Assembly: GCF_030124145.1 (NCBI RefSeq)
Contig: NZ_JASKMS010000047.1
Span: forward strand, 1 to 42,254
Source: Streptomyces sp. 378
GTDB taxonomy: Bacteria > Actinomycetota > Actinomycetes > Streptomycetales > Streptomycetaceae
Direction of reading: 5' to 3'
Length of the DNA: 42,254 nucleotides
Positions 34,218 through 42,254 of this stretch are shown here, in pieces. Numbering within the stretch: the stretch's first letter is position 1; the number at the start of each line of letters is the position of its first letter. Position numbers and translations under genes: made by a program. Under the pieces are notes generated by a model. The model saw only the letters and a list, made by a program, of their open reading frames with translations. It had not been told where the DNA came from and ran no database searches.

Positions 34218-34691
34218 TCACTGACTGCTGCTGCCGAAGTCCTCCGGAGAGATCTGGTCGAGGAACTCGCGGAACTTCTCCACCTCGTCCTCCTGCTCGT
34301 CCGGGATCGCGATACCCGCGTCGTCGAGCACCGTGTCACTGCCGTAGATCGGCGTCCCGGTGCGCAGCGCGAGCGCTATGGCGTCGGACGGACGGGCGCT
34401 CACCTCCACGCCGCTGGCGAAGACCAGCTCCGCGTAGAAGACGCCCTCACGCAGGTCCGTGATGCGCACTTCCGTGAGCTCCTGGCCGACCGCTTCCAGC
34501 ACGTCCTTGAAAAGGTCGTGGGTCAGCGGCCGCGCGGGAGCCATGCCCTGCTGGGCGAAGGCGATCGCCGTCGCCTCCCCCGGTCCGATCCAGATGGGGA
34601 GGTAACGGTCGCCTCCCACTTCACGCAGCAGCACGATCGGTTGGTTGGAGGGCATTTCGACCCGGACACCTACGACATCGAGCTCGTTCAC
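34218..34691 (-). CDS. DUF151 bifunctional nuclease-family protein
   Basis: The product is 157 aa: 'ELDVVGVRVEMPSNQPIVLLRE', 'YLPIWIGPGEATAIAF' and 'FVFASGVEVSARPSDAIALALRTGTPIY'-type blocks define DUF151 (BFN family). It matches M. tuberculosis Rv1829. Plant relatives have RNase/DNase activity; the bacterial role is not known. GTG 34691 is used as start. It lies between two merR genes and is likely cotranscribed with the one upstream. Confidence 0.87.
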   Translation of the reverse strand: MNELDVVGVRVEMPSNQPIVLLREVGGDRYLPIWIGPGEATAIAFAQQGMAPARPLTHDLFKDVLEAVGQELTEVRITDLREGVFYAELVFASGVEVSARPSDAIALALRTGTPIYGSDTVLDDAGIAIPDEQEDEVEKFREFLDQISPEDFGSSSQ

Positions 34692-34777
34692 ACAGCAACC
34701 CTAGGCCGTGCTCGGGACGTTTGGGTAGTCGGGCCCGGACCGAGCGCCTGATCCGGCCCCCCGAACCCCCGGCCGCG

Positions 34778-35515
34778 TCAGGGCAGCCGCACCCCGAGCG
34801 CCGTCTGCACCAGCGCGGCGTGCAGCTTCACCGTGAGCCCCGCCAGCTCCCTCGTACGATTTTCGGCGTGAGCCCTGGTCTGCGGATTCCGGTGCCGCCG
34901 CAGCGGGGCCACCACCTGGTCCACGAGGCCGGCCTCACGGTCGGCGGCGGCCTTCATCACCCGCAGATGCCGCGGCTCGATCCCGAACCGTCCGAGTTCG
35001 CCGATGAGCGAGGCGACCGTGACCGCCTCCGCGTCGTAGGCCCCGTCCTCCAGTGGAGTGAGCAGCCCGTAGGACTCCCACTCCTTGAGCTCCTGCTCGT
35101 CGACGCCGGCGGCGGCGAGCAGCTCCGCGCGCCCGATCCTGGCCACCGTGGGCCCCCGGGACGGCTCGTGCGCGGCTTCACCGTCCCGCTGACGGCACAC
35201 GACCGGCAGCGGAACCGCATCGCCGCGCTCCATGGCCTCCAGGTGCTCCCTGATGACCTTCAGGGGCAGGTAGTGGTCCCGCTGCATCCTCAGGACCTGC
35301 CCGAGACGCTCGACGTCGCGGGCACTGAACTTGCGGTACCCCGACGGGCTCCGCTGCGGCTCGATGAGCCCCTCCGACTCCAGGAAACGGATCTTGGAGA
35401 TGGTCACTTCGGGGAACTCGTCGCGCAGCACGTTCAGCACCGTGCCGATGCTCATCAGTCCACTGTCCGTGGCGGCGGCGCCGTGTCCGGCACCGCCGCT
35501 CGGTGTTTGAAGCAT
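34778..35515 (-). CDS. MerR-family regulator, Rv1828/FtsR type
   Basis: The product is 245 aa from ATG 35515 with AGGGAAGG upstream. The winged helix 'MSIGTVLNVLRDEFPEVTISKIRFLESEGL' and 'QRDHYLPLKVIREHLEAM' match Rv1828 and corynebacterial FtsR, which activates ftsZ. A second helical domain (from about 110) is typical of this branch. Its place next to the FHA gene is conserved. A role in cell division control is inferred from homology. Confidence 0.88.
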   Translation of the reverse strand: MLQTPSGGAGHGAAATDSGLMSIGTVLNVLRDEFPEVTISKIRFLESEGLIEPQRSPSGYRKFSARDVERLGQVLRMQRDHYLPLKVIREHLEAMERGDAVPLPVVCRQRDGEAAHEPSRGPTVARIGRAELLAAAGVDEQELKEWESYGLLTPLEDGAYDAEAVTVASLIGELGRFGIEPRHLRVMKAAADREAGLVDQVVAPLRRHRNPQTRAHAENRTRELAGLTVKLHAALVQTALGVRLP

Positions 35516-35561
35516 GGACCTTCCCTGACGGACGGACCTTCGCTGGGGCCTCGGAGCCCGG

Positions 35562-36386
35562 TCAGTAGCCCCGCTGGCTCGCGTAGAAGACCAGCCGGTA
35601 CTTGCCGATCTGCACCTCGTCGCCGTTGTTCAGGGCGACCTGGTCGATCCGCTCACGGTTCACGTACGTGCCGTTCAGGCTGCCCACGTCGGCCACCGTG
35701 AACGAGCCGTCCTGTCCACGGCGGAACTCCACGTGCCGCCGGGACACCGTCACGTCGTCCAGGAAGATGTCGCTCTGCGGATGACGGCCGGCCGTGGTCA
35801 GATCGCCGTCCAGCAGGAAGCGACTGCCCGAATTCGGACCGCGGCGCACGACCAGGAGCGCCGAGCCCAGCGGCAGCGCGTCCACAGCCGCCTGCGCCTC
35901 CGGGGACAGGGTCGGCATCGGAGTCTGGCCGGTGGTCTCGCTGTCGTAGGCCTCGAGACCGGAAATGGAGATCGTGGAGGTCGTCTCGGAGGGACGCTCC
36001 GGCGCCGCACCCGCCCGCAGCGGCGCGCCGCAGTTGGAGCAGAAACGGCTGTTCTCCGCGTTGCGGTTACCGCACCTCGTACACACCAGGGCCGACATCG
36101 GATCCTCCTGCCGCGGCTGCCCCCCGGGGGCGTTGGACGCGTACGGGTCGGAAAACCCTCCACCCGCACCTGAGGTTGACGGTTGCCCGAAACCTATGCC
36201 GCCGGGCTGCGCAGGGTCAACCGACGGCGCGCCCTGACCACCGGAAACATCGCCGCCCGGGCCGCCGACCTGGTCCCGGAACAGCGGCCGCTGGCCTTCC
36301 GCGTCAGGCTGTGCGCGATGACGAGCGGTGGCGTTGTCGCTGCCTTCTCGCGCGCTCTTGCCGAACAACTTCGCAAACAACTTCAC
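35562..36386 (-). CDS. FHA-domain protein with zinc ribbon (GarA-like)
   Basis: The product is 274 aa from GTG 36386 with AAGGGGAA 6 nt upstream. An N-terminal Gly/Pro-rich region starts KLFAKLFGKSA. Next come a zinc ribbon (Cys102, Cys105, Cys116, Cys119), an ETTSTIS motif (Glu134-Thr136) and an FHA domain ('GRHPQSDIFLDDVTVSRRHVEF', 'NGTYVN'). In mycobacterial GarA (Rv1827) and OdhI the ETTSxF Thr is phosphorylated and the FHA domain then binds it, controlling 2-oxoglutarate and glutamate metabolism. Here the motif has Ser/Ile in place of Phe and the long zinc-ribbon head is extra. A start at Met97 would give a shorter, more GarA-like protein. Function as a kinase-switched metabolic regulator is inferred. 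Confidence 0.87.
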   Translation of the reverse strand: MKLFAKLFGKSAREGSDNATARHRAQPDAEGQRPLFRDQVGGPGGDVSGGQGAPSVDPAQPGGIGFGQPSTSGAGGGFSDPYASNAPGGQPRQEDPMSALVCTRCGNRNAENSRFCSNCGAPLRAGAAPERPSETTSTISISGLEAYDSETTGQTPMPTLSPEAQAAVDALPLGSALLVVRRGPNSGSRFLLDGDLTTAGRHPQSDIFLDDVTVSRRHVEFRRGQDGSFTVADVGSLNGTYVNRERIDQVALNNGDEVQIGKYRLVFYASQRGY

Positions 36387-36446
36387 GGGCGATTCCCCTT
36401 GACCGAAACAGACCCGCCCGTGGGGCAGGACGAACCCTGACTGAAC

Positions 36447-36474
36447 ACTCTGGCCGACCCGGACATCCTGACAA
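36447..36474 (-). promoter_or_regulatory. Candidate promoter of the FHA gene
   Basis: On the minus strand TTGTCA (36469-36474) and CAGAGT (36447-36452) are 16 nt apart, about 60 nt before GTG 36386. The rest of the 190-bp gap shows nothing clear. Confidence 0.45.
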
Positions 36475-36576
36475 CGTCCGTCTGCACCAGACAGTTTCCA
36501 CCACGCACCGCCCATTCGGTGCGCCGACCCCCCGCAACCTCATGCCCTCGCCCGACGCCGCCCATGCACCCCCGGT

Positions 36577-37527
36577 TCACTGCGAGGACGACCGAGCGTA
36601 GTCAGGCCGCTTCGCTGCTCGCAAGGCGTCCACGACGATCTTGGTCGACCTCTCGATCATCACGGTGGCGTGTTCCTTCTCGAGAGTCTGCACCACGCCT
36701 CCGGGGATGTTGAGCGCCGGCTCGAGATCCTGCGGTTTGCCGATGACCTTGAAACGATAGGGTGCGTTGATCTTGTTCCCGTCGACGCCGACGCCCTTGC
36801 CCGAGTCTGTCAGGTACGTACCGGCGACGACCCGTACGCCGTTGACCTGGATCGCCTCGGCACCCGCCGCGCGCAGCTCCTGAATCGCGTCGAGCAGCAT
36901 GTCCGCCTCGACCGTCGCCTTCGTGTCCTGGATCGTCATGGTGATGCCGGGCCCCTGCGCGGCCACCGTGCCCGCGAGGATGCCGAGTTGCCTCTCCTTC
37001 TCGATCGTCTGCTTCCGGGCCTCCTCGGCCTGGTCGGAGCTGTTCTCCAGCTCGTCGCGCTGCTTCTCGAGACCTTGCTTCTCGTCCTCTAGACGCTGAG
37101 TACGATCGTCCAGTTCATCGAGGATGCGGACAAGATCTTCCTGCCGCGCACCACGCAGGGCGCTGTCGCTGTCGCTGTTCGAGGCCACCTGCACGGCCAG
37201 CCCGAAGCCGAGACCGAACAGCAGTACCGCGACGATGAGTTGGGCCCGGGTGACACGCGGCGGCCACAGCCCCTGCACCAGCCGCTGCCGACCGGTCAGC
37301 CGCGCTTCGGATTCCGGCTGGGGCTCGGGACCGGGCTGCGGTTCCGGTGCCCGCTCGCGCCCGGGCTCCGGCTCCCGCGGGGCCTCCTCGACGGCAGGCG
37401 CCACCGGTGGCACCTCCTGGGGCAGTTCCTTGCGCAGCCCGCTCCCGGATGCGGACCCGCCCCGGCTCGTACGCGCGTCGCCCTGCTCCCCCGCGGGCGT
37501 CTTGTCGTGATCGCTCATCGGCTTCAC
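36577..37527 (-). CDS. DUF881 membrane protein (Rv1825-type)
   Basis: The product is 316 aa. An acidic, Pro-rich cytoplasmic head (to about 90) is followed by a single helix (about 96-115), a coiled coil (about 125-182) and a DUF881 domain ('GPGITMTIQDTKATVEADMLLDAIQELRAAGAEAIQVNGVRVVAGTYL'). GTG 37527 overlaps the sbp stop by 4 nt, and ATG 37518 is the alternative. B. subtilis YlxW/YlxX relatives sit with sbp beside ftsA, so a cell-division or envelope role is likely. Confidence 0.86.
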   Translation of the reverse strand: MKPMSDHDKTPAGEQGDARTSRGGSASGSGLRKELPQEVPPVAPAVEEAPREPEPGRERAPEPQPGPEPQPESEARLTGRQRLVQGLWPPRVTRAQLIVAVLLFGLGFGLAVQVASNSDSDSALRGARQEDLVRILDELDDRTQRLEDEKQGLEKQRDELENSSDQAEEARKQTIEKERQLGILAGTVAAQGPGITMTIQDTKATVEADMLLDAIQELRAAGAEAIQVNGVRVVAGTYLTDSGKGVGVDGNKINAPYRFKVIGKPQDLEPALNIPGGVVQTLEKEHATVMIERSTKIVVDALRAAKRPDYARSSSQ

Positions 37528-37856
37528 GCCCGGAACACGTGCCGGCGGATCGCCGCGGCGTTGGAGAAGATCCGGATACCCAGGACGACCACCACACCGG
37601 TGGACAGCTGGGCACCCACGCCCAGCTTGTCGCCCAGGAACACGATCAGCGCGGCCACGACCACGTTGGACAGGAACGACACCACGAAGACCTTGTCGTC
37701 GAAGATGCCGTCGAGCATGGCCCGCAGACCCCCGAAGACGGCGTCGAGCGCCGCCACGACAGCGATCGGCAGATAAGGCTCGACCACCGCCGGAACCTCA
37801 GGCCGGACCAACAGGCCGGCCACGACTCCCACGACGAGGCCCAGTACGGCGATCAC
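37524..37856 (-). CDS. sbp: Small basic protein Sbp (DUF1290)
   Basis: The product is 110 aa with three hydrophobic helices: 'MIAVLGLVVGVVAGLLVRPEVPAVVEPYLPIAVVAALDAVFGGLRA', then 'VFVVSFLSNVVVAALIVFLGD' and a last segment before a basic tail. It belongs to the DUF1290/Sbp family, equal to Rv1824. GTG 37856 overlaps the upstream DUF881 stop by 4 nt, and its own stop overlaps the next DUF881 start by 4 nt, so three genes are translationally coupled. Confidence 0.9.
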   Translation of the reverse strand: MIAVLGLVVGVVAGLLVRPEVPAVVEPYLPIAVVAALDAVFGGLRAMLDGIFDDKVFVVSFLSNVVVAALIVFLGDKLGVGAQLSTGVVVVLGIRIFSNAAAIRRHVFRA

Positions 37857-38767
37857 GATGTGCCCTTCTCGCTCTTCTCAATGCTCGGCTGTGCTGAACG
37901 TACGGTCACACGCGGCGCGGCAGGCAGCCGGAGGTCGTCCTCCACCGAGATGCCTGTCCTGATGCCGTAGCTCTCCTGCAAGACGTTCAGATACAACCCG
38001 TCCGCGCTGTTCTGGAACCGCGTGCTCAGCCGCTGCCCGTCCCCCACCGCGAGCACCGTGTACGGCGGCACCAGCGGTTTGTTGTCGACCAGTATGGCGT
38101 CCCCCGCGGCCCTGATCGCGGACAGCGCCGTCAGCCGCTGCCCATTGATGGAGACGGCCTCGGCGCCCGACTCCCACAACCCGTTGATTACACGCTGCAT
38201 GTCCCGGTCACGCACCCGGCCGGTGTCGGAGAACCCGGAGGTCTCCCGCGGGTTGCCGTCACCACCCGAAACGGCTTCCTTGGCGTCGTTCACCACGAGC
38301 TTCACGCCCGGGCCGTGCACCGCGACCGCGCCGGACAGGATGCCCATCACATCGGAGACCCCGCTGCCGCCACTGTGCTTCAGCGCCTCGCTCTGGCGCG
38401 CGCTCACGTCCGCGCGCAGTTCGTCGACGGAGTCCTCCAGCTTGTCCGCCGCCTCGGTCTCCCGGCCGATGCGGTCGACCAGCTCTCCCCGTTCCTTGGC
38501 GACGACCGGAGCGGCGACCCGCGCCTGCGCCGCTCCGACGGTCACGACGAGAGCCGCCAGCACCAGGCCGGCGGCGAGTCCGAGCTTCGCTCTGAGCGTC
38601 CTCGGCATGCCGCTGTCGCCCGCGGCCTTCTTGCGCTCGGCGGCCTCGGCATAGCCGTCGTCGAGGCTGTGGTCCATGACGTTGGTGAGCAACGACATGG
38701 AGGCGTCCGGGCGCCGGGGCCGCGCGGGTGTGCTCCGAATGGGGGGTTGCTGCGGCATGTCGCACAT
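37853..38767 (-). CDS. DUF881 membrane protein (Rv1823-type)
   Basis: The product is 304 aa from ATG 38767 (ATG 38758 also possible; neither has a clear Shine-Dalgarno). A cytoplasmic head is followed by one helix (about 61-82), a coiled coil (about 88-130) and a DUF881 domain ('GPGVKLVVNDAKEAV', 'RVINGLWESGAEAVSINGQRLTALSAIR'). It is the first gene of the DUF881-sbp-DUF881 unit. It is paralogous to the DUF881 gene at 36577. Confidence 0.86.
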   Translation of the reverse strand: MCDMPQQPPIRSTPARPRRPDASMSLLTNVMDHSLDDGYAEAAERKKAAGDSGMPRTLRAKLGLAAGLVLAALVVTVGAAQARVAAPVVAKERGELVDRIGRETEAADKLEDSVDELRADVSARQSEALKHSGGSGVSDVMGILSGAVAVHGPGVKLVVNDAKEAVSGGDGNPRETSGFSDTGRVRDRDMQRVINGLWESGAEAVSINGQRLTALSAIRAAGDAILVDNKPLVPPYTVLAVGDGQRLSTRFQNSADGLYLNVLQESYGIRTGISVEDDLRLPAAPRVTVRSAQPSIEKSEKGTS

Positions 38768-38863
38768 CGTCGCATGTCGCGAGCACTACCTCCGAACGGG
38801 CCCACCGGCGTGCCGGACAGGCCCGTTGGGACACCTGTCCGGCACGTACGCGTGCATTCCGTT

Positions 38864-41359
38864 CTACCGGCCGGCGCTGTCCACGACCGCCGACCATTCG
38901 TCCAGCAAGGCCTGCGCGGAGGCGTCGTCCGGCCCCTCGGCCCACAGGTGGGTGACGGCCTCGGCCGGGTCGGGCAGCACCATCACCCAGCGGCCGTCGG
39001 TCTCCACCACCCGCACACCGTCCGTGGTGTCCACGAATCGGTCTCCGGCCGCTTCGACGACCCGCCGCATCACGAGCCCCTTGACGGCCCACGGTGTCGC
39101 CAGATCCCGCTTCAGGACGTGCGCCCGCGGGATCCGCGCGTCGATCTGGCTGAGCGTGAGCTGCGTCCGCCCCACGAGCCCGATGAGCCGCACGAACGCC
39201 GCGGTGGCGTCGTACACGCTGCTGAACTCGGGGACGATGAAACCGCCCTTGCCGTCGCCGCCGAAGATCGTCCCCTCCTCACCGCCCACGCGGGTGAGGT
39301 CGTCGGGAGAGGTGGTCGTCCACTCGACCTGCGTCCCGTGGTACGCCGCCACCTGCTCGGCGATCCGGGTCGTGGTCACCGGCAGCGCGACCCGGCCGCT
39401 GCGCCGCTCGGCGGCGACGAGGTCCAGCATCACGAGCAGCGCCCGGTCGTCCTCGATGATCCGGCCCTTCTCGTCCACGAGGGACAGCCGTTCACCGACG
39501 GGGTCGAACCGCACGCCGAACGCGGCCCCCGAGGACGCCACGATCTCACCGAGCCGCACCATCCCGGACCGCCGCATGTCGGCGGTCTCGGTCGGCCTGG
39601 ACTCGTCGAGACCGGGATTGATCGTCAGCGAGTCGACACCGAGCTTGCCGAGGAGGCTCGGCAGCACGAGTCCGGCGCTTCCGTTGGACGCGTCCACGAC
39701 GACCTTCAGCCCGGATTCGGCGATCCCGGTCGTGTCGACGTTCCGCAGCAGCGACCCGGTGTACGAGTCGAAGACACTGGCCGGGAAGTGCAGGTCACCG
39801 ATCTCCCCGGGGAAAGCACGGCGGTACTCCTGCCGCGCGAACACCCGGTCCAGCTTCCGCTGGCTGCCCTGCGACAGGTCGGCGCCCTGCCCGTCGAAGA
39901 ACATGATGTCGACGGAGTCCGGCACCCCGGGAGTGGTGCGGATCATGATGCCGCCCGCACTGCCTCGCGCGGTCTGCTGCCGGGCCACGGGCAGCGGCAC
40001 GTTCTCCAGGTCCCGCACGTCGATCGCGCTGGCCTGCAGCGCGGAGATCACCGCCCGCTTCAGGGCGCGGGCACCACGCGAGTGGTCACGGGCCGTGGTG
40101 ACGGTCGAACCCTTCTTCAGGGTCGTGGCATACGCACCGGCGAGACGCACCGCGAGTTCCGGAGTGATCTCCACGTTCAGGATGCCGGAGACACCGCGCG
40201 CGCCGAAGAGGTGCGCCTGTCCCCTGGATTCCCAGATCACCGAGGTGTTGACGAAGGCGCCGGCCTCGATCGTCTTGAACGGGTAGACCCGGACGTTGCC
40301 CTGGACGATCGATTCTTCACCGATCAGGCACTCGTCACCGATGACCGCCCCGTCCTCGATCCGCGCCGCGCGCATGATGTCGGTGTTCTTGCCGACCACG
40401 CAGCCGCGCAGATTGCTGTGGGGTCCCACATATACGTTGTCGTGGACGACGGCCTTGTGCAGGAACGCGCCGCTCTTGACGACGACGTTGGAGCCCACCA
40501 CGGTGTGCTCACGGATTTCGGAGCCGGCCTCGACCTTGGCGTAGTCACCGATGTAGAGGGGTCCACGGAGCACGGCGTCCGGATGGACCTCGGCCCCCTC
40601 GGAGACCCATACGCCCGGAGAGATCTCGAAACCGTCGATGTCGACGTCGACCTTGCCCTCCAGGACGTCGGCCTGCGCCTTGACATAGCTTTCGTGGGTG
40701 CCGACGTCCTCCCAGTAGCCCTCGGCGATGTAGCCGTAGACGGGCTTGCCTTCCTTCATCAGCTGCGGGAAGACATCGCCGGACCAGTCGACGGGCACGT
40801 CGGGCTCGACGTAGTCGAAGACCTCGGGCTCCATCACGTAGATGCCGGTGTTCACGGTGTCGGAGAAGACCTGGCCCCAAGTGGGCTTCTCGAGGAAGCG
40901 CTCCACCTTGCCTTCCTCGTCGACAATGGTGATACCGAATTCCAGCGGATTGGGCACTCGCGTCAGGCAGACGGTGACGAGCGCGCCCTTCTCCTTGTGG
41001 AAATTGATGAGCTCGGTGAGGTCGAAGTCCGTCAGAGCATCGCCGGAGATGACGAGGAAGGCATCGTCCTTCAGCGCCTCTTCGGCGTTCTTGACGCTTC
41101 CGGCGGTTCCGAGTGGCTTCTCCTCATTGGCATAGGTGAGCTCCATACCAAGCTCTTCGCCGTCACCGAAGTAGTTCTTGACCAGTGAGGCCAGGAACTG
41201 GACAGTCACGACTGTTTCGTTGAGCCCATGCCTTTTGAGCAGCCGCAGAACATGCTCCATGATCGGCCGGTTTGCCACCGGCAACAGCGGCTTCGGCATG
41301 CTTGAGGTCATAGGGCGAAGGCGCGTGCCTTCGCCTCCGGCCATCACAACGGCCTTCAT
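38864..41359 (-). CDS. Sugar-nucleotidyltransferase/phosphomannomutase-like fusion
   Basis: The product is 831 aa. Residues 1-240 are a nucleotidyltransferase with the intact GGEGTRLRP loop, as in mannose-1-phosphate guanylyltransferases. About 250-355 is a left-handed beta-helix ('GDYAKVEAGSEIREHTVVGSNVVVKSG'). The rest is a phosphohexomutase-like region. Its phosphoserine loop (usually TASHNP) reads IRTTPG at Arg474, and the metal loop (usually DGDxDR) reads DPVGER from Asp619, so two Asp are lost. The mutase part is probably inactive. GGAGGA lies 10 nt before ATG 41359. The homolog recalled from S. coelicolor is SCO1388. It may make GDP-mannose or another NDP-sugar for the envelope. Confidence 0.88.
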   Translation of the reverse strand: MKAVVMAGGEGTRLRPMTSSMPKPLLPVANRPIMEHVLRLLKRHGLNETVVTVQFLASLVKNYFGDGEELGMELTYANEEKPLGTAGSVKNAEEALKDDAFLVISGDALTDFDLTELINFHKEKGALVTVCLTRVPNPLEFGITIVDEEGKVERFLEKPTWGQVFSDTVNTGIYVMEPEVFDYVEPDVPVDWSGDVFPQLMKEGKPVYGYIAEGYWEDVGTHESYVKAQADVLEGKVDVDIDGFEISPGVWVSEGAEVHPDAVLRGPLYIGDYAKVEAGSEIREHTVVGSNVVVKSGAFLHKAVVHDNVYVGPHSNLRGCVVGKNTDIMRAARIEDGAVIGDECLIGEESIVQGNVRVYPFKTIEAGAFVNTSVIWESRGQAHLFGARGVSGILNVEITPELAVRLAGAYATTLKKGSTVTTARDHSRGARALKRAVISALQASAIDVRDLENVPLPVARQQTARGSAGGIMIRTTPGVPDSVDIMFFDGQGADLSQGSQRKLDRVFARQEYRRAFPGEIGDLHFPASVFDSYTGSLLRNVDTTGIAESGLKVVVDASNGSAGLVLPSLLGKLGVDSLTINPGLDESRPTETADMRRSGMVRLGEIVASSGAAFGVRFDPVGERLSLVDEKGRIIEDDRALLVMLDLVAAERRSGRVALPVTTTRIAEQVAAYHGTQVEWTTTSPDDLTRVGGEEGTIFGGDGKGGFIVPEFSSVYDATAAFVRLIGLVGRTQLTLSQIDARIPRAHVLKRDLATPWAVKGLVMRRVVEAAGDRFVDTTDGVRVVETDGRWVMVLPDPAEAVTHLWAEGPDDASAQALLDEWSAVVDSAGR

Positions 41360-41473
41360 GTCGGAAGCGTCCTCCTCGAAGAGACGGTCTAGCCGACTTC
41401 CCCCGCCAGGATTGTCCCGCACTTGTCCCACACGGGCCATCGCTCCGCCGTGGCAGCAGGACCATCCGGGGCT

Positions 41474-42082
41474 TCAATCGGCCGTGGCATCCGCTCGGAC
41501 CAGGCGGCGGACTTGTACCACGTAGAGGACTCCTGCCCACCAGTACAGCGTTGTACCCCATCCGGCGAACGCCCATCCGAAAATGGCAGCCAGTGACGAG
41601 ATCCAGCCGGTTCCGTCACTGAGCAGAAGCAGTGGGAAGGCGTACATCAGGTTGAAGGTGGCGGCCTTACCCAGGAAGTTCACCTGCGGCGGCGGGTAGC
41701 CGTGCCGGCGGAGGATGCCCACCATGACCAGCAGGACGAACTCTCGCGCCAGAAGTACAGCGGTCAACCAGAGGGGCAGAATCTCCCGCCAGGTGAGGCC
41801 GACCAAGGTCGAGAGAATGTAGAGCCGGTCGGCCGCGGGATCGAGGAGCCGGCCGAGGCTGCTGATCTGATTCCAGCGACGCGCGAGCTTGCCGTCCAGA
41901 TAGTCGCTGATGCCGCTCAGGGCCAGGATCAGAAGGGCCCAGCCGTCACTCTTGGGCCCACCGAACTCAGGCCACAGGATCAGCCACAGGAAGACGGGTA
42001 CGCCGACGAGGCGAGCCATGCTGAGGATGTTCGGGATGGTGAGCACACGGTCCGTCTGGACGCGAGTCTCCTGAACCTCCAC
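41474..42082 (-). CDS. pgsA: CDP-alcohol phosphatidyltransferase (PgsA-type)
   Basis: The product is 202 aa from GTG 42082 with AGGAGG 7 nt upstream. It has about six helices and the full CDP-alcohol phosphotransferase motif D-G-x2-A-R-x8-G-x3-D-x3-D (Asp63, Gly64, Ala67, Arg68, Gly77, Asp81, Asp85). It transfers a CDP-diacylglycerol phosphatidyl group to an alcohol; position matches Rv1822 (pgsA2), so phosphatidylglycerophosphate or cardiolipin synthesis is likely. It is the first gene after the rRNA operon terminator. Confidence 0.9.
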   Translation of the reverse strand: MEVQETRVQTDRVLTIPNILSMARLVGVPVFLWLILWPEFGGPKSDGWALLILALSGISDYLDGKLARRWNQISSLGRLLDPAADRLYILSTLVGLTWREILPLWLTAVLLAREFVLLVMVGILRRHGYPPPQVNFLGKAATFNLMYAFPLLLLSDGTGWISSLAAIFGWAFAGWGTTLYWWAGVLYVVQVRRLVRADATAD

Positions 42083-42138
42083 CCGGGGGCCTCCTGTGAG
42101 AAACGTGCCAACGATGCCCCCTGACCCTACCTCAACGC

Positions 42139-42182
42139 AAAAAAGCTCTGGCTCTCGGGCTGCATGCCCAAGAGCCAGAGCT
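42139..42182 (-). terminator. rRNA operon terminator
   Basis: On the minus strand a perfect 12-bp stem, AGCTCTGGCTCT/AGAGCCAGAGCT, has a loop with an inner GGGC/GCCC pair and is followed by TTTTTT (42139-42144). It lies 10 nt after the 5S rRNA end. Confidence 0.93.
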
Positions 42183-42191
42183 CTAAAAGGA

Positions 42192-42254
42192 GTTCGGCGG
42201 CGTCCTACTCTCCCACAGGGTCCCCCCTGCAGTACCATCGGCGCTGTAAGGCTT
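42192..42254 (-). rRNA. rrf: 5S ribosomal RNA, 3' part
   Basis: The minus strand reads the 3' half of actinobacterial 5S rRNA (AAGCCTTACAGCGCCGATGG, then CCCTGTGGGAGAGTAGG and GCCGCCGAAC). The end is set where GCCGCCGAAC would close helix I. The 5' part lies outside the window. Confidence 0.95.

Noticed and set aside
38315..41188. 957-aa open frame antisense to the nucleotidyltransferase fusion
   Set aside because: Composition typical of antisense frames in GC-rich DNA; crosses two real genes on the other strand.

Overview
The window is chromosomal DNA of a Streptomyces or a very close relative. It has very high GC with strong G/C bias at third codon positions, many GTG starts, Tat-type lipoproteins, a DUF5999 protein, several starts that look leaderless, and a GarA/FtsR/ResR/gcvP gene order known from Actinobacteria. 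It ends inside a 5S rRNA gene on the minus strand, so an rRNA operon lies just beyond the right edge.

Left accessory part (1-5030): an internal fragment of an IS30-type transposase is joined directly to an efeO-like gene that has lost its 5' end. Then come a thioredoxin-like lipoprotein and its CcdA membrane partner, a cytochrome P450 and a Rieske iron-sulfur lipoprotein.

Small-molecule handling block (5014-16177): an isochorismatase-fold protein lacking its catalytic residues, three flavin or F420 split-barrel proteins, three EamA-type exporters, LysR, MocR and PadR regulators, a Clp N-domain protein, an SRPBCC protein and a PhzF-type isomerase. Clear palindromes lie in several of the divergent promoter gaps. 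A 13-codon ORF with hairpins, resembling an attenuator leader, lies between two of the exporter genes.

Middle (16228-26050): a CPBP intramembrane protease, a GCS2-type carboxylate-amine ligase and two small Streptomyces proteins. Next is a xylan utilisation locus: a LacI regulator, a secreted GH10 xylanase and a sugar ABC transporter. An 11-bp CGAAACTTTCG box sits between the transporter promoter and the first start codon, with a one-mismatch copy upstream of the promoter.

Right part (26680-42254): a DUF1707 protein, an HTH plus molybdate-binding-type TOBE protein, and next to it a second TOBE/Mop gene broken by a 1-nt frameshift. Then gcvP lies behind a tandem glycine riboswitch, followed by a PRC-barrel protein and DNA polymerase IV. 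The remainder is the minus-strand cluster pgsA, nucleotidyltransferase/mutase fusion, DUF881, sbp, DUF881, FHA (GarA-like), MerR (FtsR-like), DUF151 and MerR (ResR-like). It follows the order of M. tuberculosis Rv1822-Rv1832, with gcvH missing and the fusion gene and dinB inserted. The PRC-barrel gene is on the opposite strand, between gcvP and dinB.

Best candidates for new biology: the leader peptide between the exporter genes, the phosphomannomutase-like domain without phosphoserine or metal ligands, the inactive isochorismatase with its 10-bp-arm operator, and the MocR/split-barrel/EamA unit.
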